A DNA stretch of 64,000 nt, from the NCBI GenBank assembly GCA_018907035.1, contig JACCIC010000036.1, positions 2,261,001-2,325,000 on the forward strand, given 5' to 3'. Positions 27,690-42,750 of this stretch are shown here, piece by piece (the stretch's first letter is position 1; each line of letters begins with the position of its first letter). The position numbers were made by a program, and so were the translations under genes. A model generated the notes under the pieces. That model worked only from the letters and a program-made list of their open reading frames with translations, ran no database searches and had not been told where the DNA came from. Source of the DNA: Sycobia sp. Sy_11. Taxonomy: Eukaryota; Arthropoda; Insecta; Hymenoptera; Epichrysomallidae.

Positions 27690-28340
27690 GAATATGAGTC
27701 GTCAGAGAGGTACGCAGATCCTCCAGACGCTGGACGTACGCGGAGCGGAAACAGACGATCCGTTCTCCGCTCCCTCTCAGGGGAAGGCGCCCGTCACGGA
27801 TGAAAGACAGCCTCGACCAGTCGCCCGATCCGGATTCGATACTATACCCCTCTTCCATTCACCCCCTCCCCCCTCCCCCCATTGGACGCTCCGCGATAAG
27901 ATCGGGGTTAATTAATGATCGCTGCTAGGAGATATCGATCACCGACCAATAATTCAACCTCTTCCACTTTTTGTTAGTTACTGAAAGTGAGAAAAGGATG
28001 GGTCCTCATCGACTCGATTTTTGGCGGCTTAATCGCGCGCGCGTTCTTTCGGAGTATCATACACATATATGTGTATAACGGGACGCCGCCCTTGCGGCTG
28101 GCGCAGCGCAACGCCATCTATCGGCGAGCGGGTGCGAACGTGCGGTCGATTACTCGCGCGTTCCTCGCGGTGACCCGCGTGATCGATTGCGTGACGAAGG
28201 GCGGGGAGAGGCTAGAATGGGGGGAGGGGGAGGGCAGCCTAAGGGGAGTACCGTGTCTTCGCGGCCTAATGAACGGAGGAAAAGGGAAGAGGGGAAGGGC
28301 GCGGGGTCGGATGGAGTTTCGTCATGGATTGGTCGACTGA
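27690..28340. other. GC-rich island
   Basis: Contains C runs at 27861-27880, CG-rich DNA at 28030-28200 and G-rich DNA at 28200-28310. Frames of about 120 codons exist on both strands but are dominated by Arg, Gly or Pro from composition, and I would not call them genes. Confidence 0.3.
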
Positions 28341-29679
28341 ACTCTCTTTGATGATAAATGAGCTTGTTTATTCGTGTCCGTGCGGTTTCTTTGGAGTGTT
28401 GGACAAATTTTCCTTTGAAAAATGCAAATTCGTAAGTAAATAAGATTGGAAATCCACGCTGCCCTTTGGATAGTTGAAAATAAATCAAAAAGAATGTTGA
28501 TATATAATGTTTTGACAAACTTAATAATTTTCCTTAAAAAGTTACAATCTGTGAATTCAAATATTCAAGTGATTAGATAAGTCTACTTATTGATTATTCA
28601 AATATTCTGTGAAATTTCTACATGAAAACTTTTGCTATTTTGAAACTTGAGACAATTGTGAAAATTATATATCTAAATTTGCATATAATCGTAGTGCATG
28701 TTACAATTCAAAGTGTCTACAAATTTCGATTCAAACTTTAAATTGTAACTCCATATCACGATTACGTTATTAAAATGCAATATGAAATAATTTTGTACAA
28801 ATTTAATTGAGAATGAAAATGTAAAATCCAAATAATATTTATTTATTTACTTATTAAATTTAAGGTTATTCTTTATGCAAGGTTCATGTCTCGTTCATTA
28901 ATTAATGGCTATTAATGCTTCATGGTATTTAGTTTAGGTAGAGACTTTGCTATCTTTCCTCGCCTAAATATTATTTCTAATTATCAATAAAAATACAGTT
29001 TAATATTTCATTGAATAATAATATGCAAGTTACAATTATATTTATTATTTAGGTATTTATTACTGGCAACAATTCATTTCTTTCTATTATTATCTAGCGA
29101 AATATATCTGAAAATATTTACACTAAATATATTCAGAATATTCTGTATAATATTAATGAAAACATATATAAGTTTATTTATAGCAAATAACATCTCTCTA
29201 TACTTATCGATTCTCTATTTCAATATAATTTCGTTCATTTTATTGGAAATGACAGCTGTAAGCAAACATAATGTACTTATATGCCGTCCTAACTGTCCCC
29301 TTTCTCGAAGAAACAGAGGTCGACGTTATTCGTAAAATTAATTCCGACCATGTAATATACGTAGTTCAGGACTTCGATCCGTTTCTCATCACTATCTCGC
29401 GTATATAATAACACACTGACATAAGCTTTCGTCTACACACTAGAAATCGAATGGAAGCCATTCGCATTGTACATAATCAGCAATGTGTTTCTATAGTCGT
29501 AATTTACTCGGACGCATTATTTTCGATTGTCGTGCGTCTGTAATCTTAGCACGAAGATGTCGAAAAGCTCAGGCACGATATGAAAGACGGTAAAGACGTC
29601 TACACAAAGAAAGATCGCAGTAAAAATACATGAAAATCGACAGGATCATAATGTAAACGTTAAACGGGACTCGACTATC
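28341..29679. other. AT-rich spacer
   Basis: No supported feature; one chance minus-strand frame begins at 29763. Confidence 0.5.
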
Positions 29680-30015
29680 ACTTGTCCTTTTGTTGCCATT
29701 AAATATAGCTGTCGAACGGCGCGTGCGAGTGAGAACGATGCACACAGACGACAAGGAGGACACCTGGGATTCGCTTGAGATTTTTTTTTTTTTAATTAAA
29801 TTCCCGCTCGATTATAACGTTGGCGACAACGTAGTCGAGCGGCTGAGAAAATCCCGACGCGTCGGCAAAAGGATTTAAAGGAGGGTAAACGCTGGCCCAG
29901 CCGCCCTCATGAATATTCGGGGCGCGTTCGAGATTCCCGGGGCCGGTGAAAATTTCATTTAGTAGTGCAGCAGCTATATGGCAACGGCAGTAGCGCGCGA
30001 TTACCAAATATAATA

Positions 30016-30020
<5 letters not shown>
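29680..30020. other. GC-richer segment before a CT/GT compound repeat
   Basis: Unique CG-containing DNA with a T run at 29783-29793 that leads directly into (CT)n(GT)n at 30021-30147. Confidence 0.3.
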
Positions 30021-30078
<58 letters not shown>

Positions 30079-30087
30079 GTGTGTGTA

Positions 30088-30147
<60 letters not shown>
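30021..30147. repeat. Compound (CT)n(GT)n microsatellite
   Basis: About 27 CT units to 30074, then GTAT interruptions and about 28 GT units. Confidence 0.97.
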
Positions 30148-30148
<1 letters not shown>

Positions 30149-30902
30149 CTATATAAACACCGCTGCAGAAACAGGCGTAGGTATCCCAGTTTGACGGATA
30201 CATCGGGATTTATAGTATGCCTGCACATCCGAGATTTACTATAGACGCATAATGGATAGCTTATATTTAGAGAAAGCTGTATCCTCATCATGGCTTCGTT
30301 CATATTATAATAATGCGCATCAAAGTTAAATTAATGAACACTATTTACTATTAAATATGTGTATCATTCGTCACGGCTTTTTTTATGATATTTTTGACAA
30401 TTCTTTCAATTTAAGTATGAACAGTTAATTTAAATCATTTATTCAATAGAAAAAAATTTTGAAATATTCTAAAAAGTTCGTTCTTTTTCATGCATTAGGT
30501 TGGAAATTCGGAAAACTTAGAAATTAATCATTACATATTCGCATTTTTCTATTATTCCTACGATAGTTTTCCTTCATCTTCATTTTATATTTTATTGAAT
30601 ATGTTTAAATTCGAGTTCGAATCGCATAATCGGAACGTGAGCGCGTATTTGTACTTCTCTCACAAAGTATATAGTCACATTAAATGTTTATAGTAACTTA
30701 TGACATGTAAATATTATTACAGACAACATAAAAGTTCTTTGGTCATTTGTGCCTAAATAACTTGTAATGATTTCGGCCAGTGCAGTAGTCGAACTGAACT
30801 AACTGGGGCAGCCCATCTATATAATTAATAGTACTCAATCTGTATAAAACTAAATTCCTAAATGATTACAATTCCTACTCAATTGTACATGATGCCCGTC
30901 CA

Positions 30903-31790
30903 AAAAAGATGTAATTATCGTTGATGTCATTGGAGAACTAACCAATTGTGATTGTTTGGATGGACTCGAAAATTTAATATGTATTAATAATGTACGGTGT
31001 ATTTCACAAATATCCACTAAAACAGTCATTGTACATTTAGCAAATAAAAAACTACTTTAAGAATTAAAAAGTAATATTATAACAGTCAAAGGTTACAATC
31101 CCATCATTTACATATGTGAACAATAATAAAAGATTAGTAATTTCTAATATTCAAGCAATGTCAATAAATTGTGAAACTTATTCCATGCAAAATATACAAC
31201 CAATTCATGAAATTGATTTTAATATGAAAAAACCACTCACTATTAATGATGCTGTAATTGATGATCTCAGTATTGTGCTAAAACACACCTATAATCTAAT
31301 CGAAATCATTGATTTCATCTGTGCTCTTCAAAAATAAAATATACCAAACTGGATATGAAAAACCATCATCACATTTATGAAATCAAAAGAAAGACCACAG
31401 AAGTTAGTAAAACAAGTTCTAATGATAGTGCGATCAAATTTATTTGTATACTTTCGAATATTGGAATCGCTGGGAACAACTGAGCTGAGAAGCTTCAAAA
31501 AGTAGCCAATGTATACCACTCAAAGAATATTCTTATCCCCTTTACAGGTTTCCGTATGTTTAAATCAGATTTCAAAACCCAGACTATAAGTAAAATGATG
31601 AAATAAAATTTGTCGAATACTTCAAATAATTTTTTAATCCACTTCTATACCCTGGTTCATATACTTCATCCTACCAAAACACTCTATAGTTATATCATAC
31701 AAGAAACAGATGTAACAAACCATTATATAAGATAATCTTGCAGTTACGCATGCTCGAATTCACATTATTGGTGAGCGAATTTGTACTTGT
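30903..31790 (+). pseudogene. Decayed LINE: ORF1-like and RNase H-like remnants
   Basis: From 30906 a frame reads DVIIVDVIGELTNCDCLDG and, after a stop and a frameshift, NNNKRLVISNIQAMS (31116 on). This resembles the N-terminal nucleic-acid-binding part of ORF1 proteins of insect non-LTR elements. From about 31433 another frame reads IKFICILSNIGIAGNN, a stop, then AEKLQKVANVY. That matches the LINE RNase H signature WxPxHxGIxGNExADxLAK with the key His replaced by Asn. The endonuclease and reverse transcriptase that should lie between are absent, so a large internal deletion is inferred. The RNase H assignment is firmer than the ORF1 one. Confidence 0.6.
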
Positions 31791-32403
31791 ATATTTGTAT
31801 ATTTGTTAATGCGCATCCACTAAATGTATAGCTAAAAATTTTTATAGATAATTAATAAACATTAATTAATAAAAAAAAAATTTAATTCAAACATATTAAA
31901 ATTCGCAAAAAAAATTAAAAGAAAATTAGTTTAATATTGATTTCTGCATATTATACCAATCTATTTCTACGAATCTGAAAAACCAATAAATATTCTAATC
32001 ATTCAAATCGAATTTTAATTGTGATATATGTTTTATTATATTTAATCTTTTCTATCTTTTATAAAAATTAATTTTCATATATTTGCATTTTTTACTAAAT
32101 ACACACTTTTTACTAAAATTTAAATCAAAATAAATCAGTGAAAATTGTAAATTGATAAAGTTGAATAGCAGGTGCATCCCCTTTTTACATGAGGAGGATT
32201 CAAAAATTTAAAAACTCCTTGTTTTTTTTATCTCTGACAGTTGAATTAATTTTAAAATCCAGCAATTGCCATTAAGATATAATCAAAGAAATGTTAGAAT
32301 TACGAATTCATAACTTTAGATTATCTAAAATTATCAATACAAGCAGAACAACGCGATTATTCCATTTGAAGCCTTTTAGAAGTTGATTGAAAAAGATAAT
32401 TAG
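31791..32403. other. AT-rich spacer between TE remnants
   Basis: No frames and no recognisable element sequence. It could be further decayed LINE or PLE DNA. Confidence 0.45.
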
Positions 32404-32530
32404 AATTAAAAATTGTACTTATGTCGACTGTTCTGAATTAAATTAATAAATAGTTTTATCGGTCTTTCAGTCTTTCTAATATAATATATTAGCTAAAATA
32501 ATGACCGTCAGACTGTCCTTATTTATATTG
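32404..32530 (-). repeat. PLE terminus fragment abutting the BEL/Pao fragment
   Basis: Starts AATTAAAAATTGTACTTATG then TCGACTG, continues TAATAAATAGTTTTATCGGT and CTTTCAGTC, and ends with CCGTCAGACTGTCCTTATTT. These are the same blocks in the same order as the outer part of the left PLE arm on the minus strand. Integrase coding sequence of a BEL/Pao element starts within a few bases of its end. Either this PLE end inserted into the BEL copy or a deletion joined them. Confidence 0.7.
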
Positions 32531-33174
32531 TATCAGAGGTGCTTGATAATGATGGAATTTCTTGGAGTTTTATACCTCCAACAACGCCGCATTACGGAGG
32601 ACTGTGGGAGGCCGGCGTCAAATCGACAAACAATTTACTTAAAAAATCGATTGGTGAACATATACTTACGTTTGAAGAGTTTTCAACAGTCTTGACGGAG
32701 ATAGAAACTTGCCTCAACTCACGACCGCTATATCAATTAACATCGGACCCCGAAGACTTAGACGCTCTTACACCGTCACACTTCCTTATAGGGAGTGCAT
32801 CGGGCATCGTACCTGACGAAGAGCGACCATCAATTGCGGAGAATCGACTCGACCGTTAGCAACTTCTTCAACGTATACGTAACCAGTTTTGGAAACGCTG
32901 GTCAAACGAGTACGTTCTCCATCTACAAGAAAGAGGAAAATGGCGAGATACAACTGTGAATTTCTCCATAGGACAATTGGTGCTAGTAAAAGACAATAGA
33001 TATCCTGCGTCTAAATGGCCTCTGGAACGCATCATCGAAATACATCCCGGTGCTGACATCTTAGTGCGTGTAGTCACAATAAAAACGGCGACAAGTACAC
33101 TACGTCGACACATTGCCTGCCTAGCCCCGTTAACCTTGGAACGTCCAGAAGAGAAAGAAGATAAGACTAAGTAA
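32530..33174 (+). pseudogene. BEL/Pao integrase C-terminus with DUF5641-like tail
   Basis: Reading frame 1 gives GISWSFIPPTTPHYGGLWEAG, the block around the last catalytic glutamate of the DDE integrase. It is followed by FSTVLTEIETCLNSRPL and LTPSHFLIG, all diagnostic of BEL/Pao integrases. The downstream part (32860-33174), with FWKRWSNEYVLHLQERGKW and VNFSIGQLVLVKDN, is the DUF5641-type C-terminal domain that follows integrase in this superfamily. A TAG codon at 32857-32859 interrupts the same frame where family members usually have Trp, so it is a point nonsense mutation. The earlier catalytic aspartates lie in the missing 5' part. About 214 codons remain. Confidence 0.9.
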
Positions 33175-33233
33175 GGATAAAAATTTACTTTGCTGTTGTG
33201 ACTTTTCGTCCAGAGGACGAAAGGCGGGCGGAA

Positions 33234-33801
33234 TGTTCGCGACAGTTTTGCTCCGTACGTATTTAAGAACATAAATTCCCGCAATAATAGTAAAAAGAAA
33301 AAAAAAGGAGATATTTAAAACCATACTCGAAAAATATCGAGTCCATAATGAAGCGACGACGCTTATAAACGCTCCAAGCTTATATTTGACACGTACGGAG
33401 TTGGAGGAGCAGATGCGCGCACGGCGTAGGCGGACTGACTGTGGACCGCCCTCAGGTACCTGCGTGACCGCGTGAGACTGTCCGCGCGGACTTCACCTGG
33501 TAACCAGGCCCCCTGTAAAACCCCTATTCGACCTCAGCTGAAAAGCGTACGAAAAGGTTCATACGTTTTTCGCTGAGACATAGAGAGGCATTCATTCGTC
33601 TTTCTGCCACCGTTGTGTCTAATCGCTTTGAAATTCTGAACCGCTTTAGATTTCTGCGTTAAAAATTGTGTTTGTGTGTTGTTGTGTGATCGGTAATTAC
33701 GAAATCGTAAGTTTCTTGTGAATTCAGGGACGCTCTAAAACAGGAGTAGCGACGGAGAGATCCGCTGCGCTGCTAGAGGACGACGTGGTTCTCTGAGGTG
33801 T

Positions 33802-33853
<52 letters not shown>

Positions 33854-34317
33854 CTCAGATCGGCAATGTCGGCGGATTCGCGGTTTTGTGTCCGAGACGT
33901 CGGAGCTGCGAAACGCCTAGGAAAAAAAGGCAATACCTTTCTGCGCGTTTATGTATTCTGTGAGCGCCTATCTGAAAACAAGTATCACCGAACAGCGTAT
34001 GGCCATACACGTAAGTTCTAGACTTTGTATTTTAGATAATAGACAGCGTTAGTGCACTAATTTATCCGTTTATTATCCGTGACGATTATTGTGTAATTAA
34101 CCCTTGTTGTAACGACGGCGATTGTAACGGTATTATTACTTGTATAAATCTACATTATTATAATTTAATTAGTGATATTTAAAGGGCTTTTCCCCCATTC
34201 AAGACTGGGGTTTTTTATACCGGCTGAATATCATTAATTAATTTTCTTTTCTCTTTTATTTCCTAAGTGAAATAAATCTTTTAAACTAAAAATCCGACAT
34301 ATTTGTTACTCATTACA
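33234..34317 (+). repeat. 3' LTR of the BEL/Pao element
   Basis: Starts TGTTCGCGACAG just after the purine-rich tract and ends CTCATTACA, giving the usual TG...CA termini and about 1,084 bp. Near the end a CCCCATTCAAGACTGGGG hairpin is followed by a T run (about 34193-34215), and AATAAA lies at about 34271, consistent with RNA 3'-end formation. A (CT)n array sits inside at 33802-33850. No second LTR lies in the window, so the boundaries rest on terminal dinucleotides only. Confidence 0.75.
33802..33850. repeat. (CT)n microsatellite within the BEL/Pao LTR
   Basis: About 24 CT units located inside the LTR. Confidence 0.96.
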
Positions 34318-36575
34318 CGCCCATATATAACTTTATTAAATAAGAATAATTGTATTCACGTTGGAAAAGTTAAGCTGCATTTCTTTTCTTTTATAACTTT
34401 TATGATAACAAACACATACTATTCTAAAATTGCAAGTTATCGACAAAAACTACGCTAAAATGTTTTCTTCAACAACCTCTACAAAACAAAACATGTACAC
34501 CCAAATTCTATGTTTCTGGGATTAGCGGTATGGGCTAAGATACTTTGATGAATAACTAAATCAAGCAATGAATATTTCTAAGACTTTATTTTTATGTAGA
34601 TGCTCAACACATTTCTAAATGTTACACGAAGGTTTACAAAAAAGGTTGAAAACATCACTAAATTTGCTTATTTCAAGAATAATTAATATCGTTAACATTA
34701 CTCATTTTTTATTCTGTTGAAAGTGTGTTTTCTTATTTTATTAACGATTTATTTCTAATCTTGCATAAAAATTAATTTCATATAAAAATGCACGCTATTA
34801 TAAGAATAATTATAATTTTTACAGCTTCAAGTTACATTGTATTGATAAGGGACTAATCACACAATAGTCCGAAACAATTTCATTTTAAAAAGATTAAGTG
34901 TTCTTTAGGTATATTGTTCACCATTTTGCTGTGCAGCTGAATAGACCATTCTACTCGCTTTTAAATTTGCATCTTATAAAATTCCGTCAAGAACGCCAAG
35001 GGCGCAAATCAGGCCGTCTACAGTTCTTCGAACAAGTCGCAAAGACATCCCGTCAGCACTTTAGTTTCTTTATGTGTGGGGAAGCGACCGCATAAGTGAA
35101 AAAAAGTGATTTTGAATAGACCGATTGGCATTTTTTTTATTTTCTTGGTGCATATTTGTCCCGTAAAGTATTATGCTATTTTCATATGTTTTTATTATTT
35201 ATGTTTTAAGTGTCAGCCTAAGTAACCTTAACAGTCTACAAAGGGGAGTTTAATGGTAAGTTGAAATTAGTAAGTAACCAAAAAAGTCATAGTTTTGCAC
35301 TAAACGGCTTATTATTTACAACTGGAGATCATCACATATTCAGGGGCAATACTCTATATGTTACAATATTTATAAAAATGAACGATAATGTTCTAATTTC
35401 GTGATGCGAAGATACCGTCTCTAATCGCACTAAAACGTATAGGATTATTTAAATAAAAAATCTTATAATTCATTTCTTATGAGCATCATCATCGATTCAT
35501 GTTTCGATCGCTCGATCGTAATGTAAATTATTACTTTCTAAACAAAACAACTTGGCATTTCACTTTTTCTGACAATAAACTTGTAAACCTGAAATAAACA
35601 ATCTTCCTTTTACTCGGCACTTATTGTGTACGAAATTAGGACAGGAAATGATACTGTTGTGTTAAATACCTGACACATATTTACGAAACGCGGTTCTTTG
35701 TGACTTTCTATAAAAAGGATTCTGGAAGAAGTTCAAGATCTATTAATTAAAACGCGAATTTGACAAAGAACAAAAAAAAAGAAAACAATTTTAATTTCGA
35801 CCAATAAACTAAAAGAATCGATTTTGAAAAGAGAATGATTCTCATTACGTTTTTAATATATCTCGCTTAAAATAGCTACAGCACGAAAAGAGTTTTATAG
35901 AACGACGAAGCAGCCATTCTCCTGCGAGGGAATAAACCGTACGTACCCGCTCAGAGTCTGGGTACGCGAAAATTCATGAAGGACTTCACCACTCTTGAAT
36001 TATAGGTCGTAGTACGTGCGCGGGAGGCGCGAAAAGAGAGAAAGGGACAAAGAAATAAATAGGAATCGTTGGAGCTACCTTTGGTGAATCGTGAAAAATC
36101 GCAGTCAATGGGGTAAAGAGGGAGGTAAATCGGAGAGGAATGGCTGAAACCCTCAAGCGGTTTCGGGCGCCTATCTCCTTCAAATCCAATTTTCTATACG
36201 CGCGCGGATTCTCGCTCTTTACCTCTCTGTTTCTCTGATTCTCTCTCCCTTTATCTCTCTCTCAATTTCTTCCTTCCTCACTCCCTGAACTGATTTTATT
36301 TCATTGGGAGTGCACAGCCAGCTGGCTTCTTTTTTACTTATTTTATGCTAAAAGTCTCTCATTATTTTTCCGTTAAGTTAATTTGTCTACGTAACCTTGC
36401 GAGCCAATCTTCTCTGGTAACTAATTTGAAGAAAAAAAACAATTCGTTTAAATGTTAGAAAAATGCAAAGATTGTAGATTTCATAAGTTGAATGTATTAT
36501 CAAATTTTTGAATTAATGGTAATTAAATTTACCAATAATATGCAGAATACAATTTTTTATACTCTTCCTCCCTTC
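34318..36575. other. AT-rich spacer
   Basis: Short frames at 34898 (plus) and 35986 (minus) have no recognised domain. The interval 35890-36260 is slightly GC-richer and ends in CT-rich DNA. Confidence 0.5.
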
Positions 36576-36581
36576 CTGTCA

Positions 36582-36649
<68 letters not shown>
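36576..36649. repeat. (CT)n microsatellite
   Basis: About 33 CT units, nearly pure after 36590. Confidence 0.97.
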
Positions 36650-36651
<2 letters not shown>

Positions 36652-37379
36652 TGTATAGTCATTTTTATAAAAATCAATTGTCTGAAGCTGCGATGCTACT
36701 ACAAAACAAGGATGCTCAAGCTGAAGCAGAATTGTCAAGACACAATTGTCTAACACTAAATCTTTCGACGGGTAATACTGTTGTTACTTTGTAACATTTT
36801 CGACAATTTTCGAATTCCATAAATTAGTGATTTTTACAATGTGGGTGTTTAACTAGTTTCCGGTTTATCATGAAAGACGCTAGTCATCTATTCAAGAAAT
36901 TACATTTAATTTTTCATATGTTGAAATTTTTCATACACATCATATCCTATGACTTAAAGAATAACTTGATCGAAAGTTTTTTCCTAGATTCGACTTCTGC
37001 TTGCTTTATTTAAAATAATATACCATTTCGAGTGCATTTAGCATCTACAAGGTTGCAAATGGGTTTGTTATTTTTCTTGCGTAGACGTGAGTTTTTTAGA
37101 GCCTCAAATGCATTTTCCATTATTGCAAATACAAGATCCACTGGTTTTTTCACATTTAACACTTATGAGCGTTCTAAGCTCCCCTCGATGTTTAGCACGT
37201 AATCAACCACAGATCCTGATATATGCAAAACCACATACTGAATCGCTTATCCATCTTTTGGCATCCAAACTTCTAATAGCATTAAATCGATACTTATTAC
37301 ATACACCTAGACTTTTACAATCTCAGTGAACATAAGCATTGATAAGAAAGGACATTAATTTAAATTACAACGTAATTTA

Positions 37380-40080
<2,701 letters not shown>

Positions 40081-40107
40081 TATAACGATTGCGAAAGCGA
40101 ATGACTT

Positions 40108-40446
40108 TTGCGAATGTTTATACTTGATTTAGTACTTTTATTTGCATATTTATTTAATCTTCGAAGTAATGTGCTAACCGAAAGAATTGGAAGAACCCAG
40201 CAATCTCTTCTCCGCGAATTTATTAAACGCACATTTACAGTCTTTGGAAATTTCATATTGATAGAAATTCCTGCACTGTGGGATGTGGAAAAATTCATCG
40301 AGAGCGTAGACCCTTATTTGTATGATGAAGTCGACAGGAATTTCACGGTTTGGCGTATATATGAAAAAGCAGGTGGAAATCTGGAAGTTCCTTCGATGAA
40401 AAATAAAATAGGGACCGGAGACTATGGTGCAGTGACGAGAAATATC

Positions 40447-40450
<4 letters not shown>
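40108..40450 (+). CDS. Unassigned open frame
   Basis: About 115 codons of non-repetitive frame, including NFILIEIPALWDVEKFIESV and DPYLYDEVDRNFTVWRIYEK, before the frame runs into a (TA)n array at 40451. The mix of charged and aromatic residues is more protein-like than the other frames in this AT-rich part. The first 35 residues are hydrophobic. No family is recognised. It could be an internal exon, a decayed gene or chance. Confidence 0.25.
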
Positions 40451-40505
<55 letters not shown>

Positions 40506-40523
40506 ATATAATATAATATAATA
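40451..40523. repeat. (TA)n with (AATAT)n tail
   Basis: About 25 TA units followed by four ATAAT pentamers. Confidence 0.96.
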
Positions 40524-41547
40524 GTTCATTCAAATGTATATGTATCGACCTGAGAATACATCTGTGTGCACGCGAGCGTTTTCAATATATACATATATAT
40601 GAGAAGAAAGATCGACTCAGCATAGTAAATTATTACGATTTTCTAGAAAACTGAAAGACCACTTAATTGAGTTGCTTGAATCGAAGAGTTAGCAACACTG
40701 AGAATAACAACCAGGATTTTGAGGTGTACAGCATTCTTATTAATATTTCTAGGTTTTTATCGAGTACGTATATATGAATACTACATGACTCTGATTACAG
40801 ATTTCGAATTTTCAAAATAACTTTTATCAATTCCGTAAGTTCGCCTCAAGCGTGAATCCTATAAATTACCATTTATTTTACTTCGAGATTGAAATAAAAC
40901 TTAATAAAAAGGCTCATATATATATATAACAAATCAGATCTATTTACGCACAAGAAAAACTTAATATTTTGTCGTTTACTTTTTCCACACAAAATATTAA
41001 GCTTAAAGTAGAAGCTTTATCCTAAATTGTGTAAACCTTTCATAAAATAACGTATAACAACTCTACCGTAATTGTGTGAGAATTAAAATTTGATTAAAGA
41101 ATTGAATTAAAGAAAATTCTTTAAAAACCAAGTGAATTTCCCAAGTAAATGGCCAGAATTGGGAGGGATGAAAAGAGACAAGCCAATGGAGACTTGAGTA
41201 GACGAAAAATTTTCTGCGCATTGGATTCAAAAAAAGCATACATATCCGTTTTAAACGACAACTAAGATTTTCGAGAGAAATGTGCGAGGAAACGTGTCTC
41301 GATTATGTGGGTCAGCGAGATGTTTGGCGCCCATAGGGGAACCGGACTCCTCATTAGCCCAATTTCCAAGTTTCAATCCCACATATTTAGATCTACTTTG
41401 TCGCTTCCTCGCCCCTATCTCACTCACAGCCAGAACCCTTTGTTACTATTTCTTACCCCATCTCTATTTCTAATGAAATAAATACATCTATTTATCTGTC
41501 TTATTTTTAATCTCTCTCTTGCATCATTCTCCCCTCTATTTCTCTGT

Positions 41548-41548
<1 letters not shown>

Positions 41549-41590
<42 letters not shown>
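41549..41590. repeat. (CT)n microsatellite
   Basis: About 17 CT units in a wider pyrimidine-rich stretch (41500-41610). Confidence 0.95.
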
Positions 41591-42706
41591 ATTTCTCGCT
41601 CTCTAGCTTTCCATTATTGATTCATTATTTTCTTATAAATACAGAAATGAAAATATTCATAAAGTGACATTGCATAGCTGAAGACATTTTGAAACCAATG
41701 AATTCCTTGAAACCGTCCTGGATGAAAATTCTCTTATTGAATGTACTAAAATATCTTGTTCGGTACTATTCCTATAAATTAGAGAAATAATTGAATTGCT
41801 TATTAAACAGCTGCAGTTTATAGGATAACTGTTCCAATCACTCGGAAGTCAGAACAAGTCATACGTATTTATAGTTATAAAAAGTCAAAAATCGCCCAAT
41901 ACGAAAGCGGAAACTTATGTAAAGAAAATATTCAAGCAACCATATACTGCTTTAATAATTTTGTAATTACTTTATATAAAAGCTTTATGTTTTTTAATTT
42001 ATTATATGTGACTACGAAAATACTTAAAATACGCAAGTATAAAATAAAGTATAAATTATTAAGTAATCATGTAGTAATATAGGAAATTAATTCTATAGAA
42101 AAAAGATCGAATGAATAATCTTGAAAAATAGTTTATCAGACTTTTACTATATTAAGTCCGTACAAGAAAAAAACGTATTCAATTATATTGAATATAGTTT
42201 TCACAACAAAATTCTATTTATAATTACAAACAAAAACAATAATAAATTATTTAAATTATATAGATCAAGAAGAAATATTTTAATAAAATTGTATTATTTT
42301 TGGATACGGTATCCTTGGATTCTTTTAATAACATTAGAAGTACCCGAGGGACATCTCAAGGACTGATGTATATTTAAATTTCTGTTGTACGCATTTTTTC
42401 CTTATCGATCATACCTTGTGATAAACGTCATTTTTTGAGAATACGGTCTTCGTAAATTTTTAATCAAAATTTACATTTCTACATCTTTTTTTTAAAATTA
42501 ATATTTAAACAAATTTTATATTTAACTTAATATTTATGATCTCTGGTTAATATTTCTAACATTTTGAGCGAATGAGCTTTTCCGAGATTAAAGTTTAAAG
42601 ATAAATATACATTCTGTTTATTACATATTTCTAAAAAATTTATGAAGCTATAATAACTGAAATATGTAAATAAGAATGTTTTAAAAACAATTATAACGAA
42701 AAAATG

Positions 42707-42710
<4 letters not shown>

Positions 42711-42747
<37 letters not shown>
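42711..42747. repeat. (TA)n microsatellite
   Basis: About 18 TA units. Confidence 0.96.

Positions 42748-42750
<3 letters not shown>

Larger units (their letters stand above)
32530..34317 (+). mobile_element. BEL/Pao LTR retrotransposon, 3' part only
   Basis: End of a BEL/Pao pol gene followed by a 3' LTR. Coding sequence runs to TAA at 33172-33174. A purine-rich stretch, AAAGGCGGGCGGAA, lies directly before the LTR as expected for a polypurine tract. The gag, protease, RT, RNase H, first part of integrase and 5' LTR are absent, so the copy cannot move on its own. The left edge coincides with a PLE terminus. Confidence 0.88.

Noticed and set aside
27987..28518. Frames of 117 and 122 codons on opposite strands
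   Set aside because: Arg/Gly/Pro-rich by base composition only.
29955..30303. Frames made of Arg-Glu, Ser-Leu, His-Thr or Val-Cys repeats here and at 922, 14041, 14138, 18801, 47712 and 47789
   Set aside because: They are translations of dinucleotide microsatellites, open in several frames on both strands at once.
30600..30660. GAGTTCGAATCGC, resembling a tRNA B-box
   Set aside because: No A-box at suitable distance and no cloverleaf.
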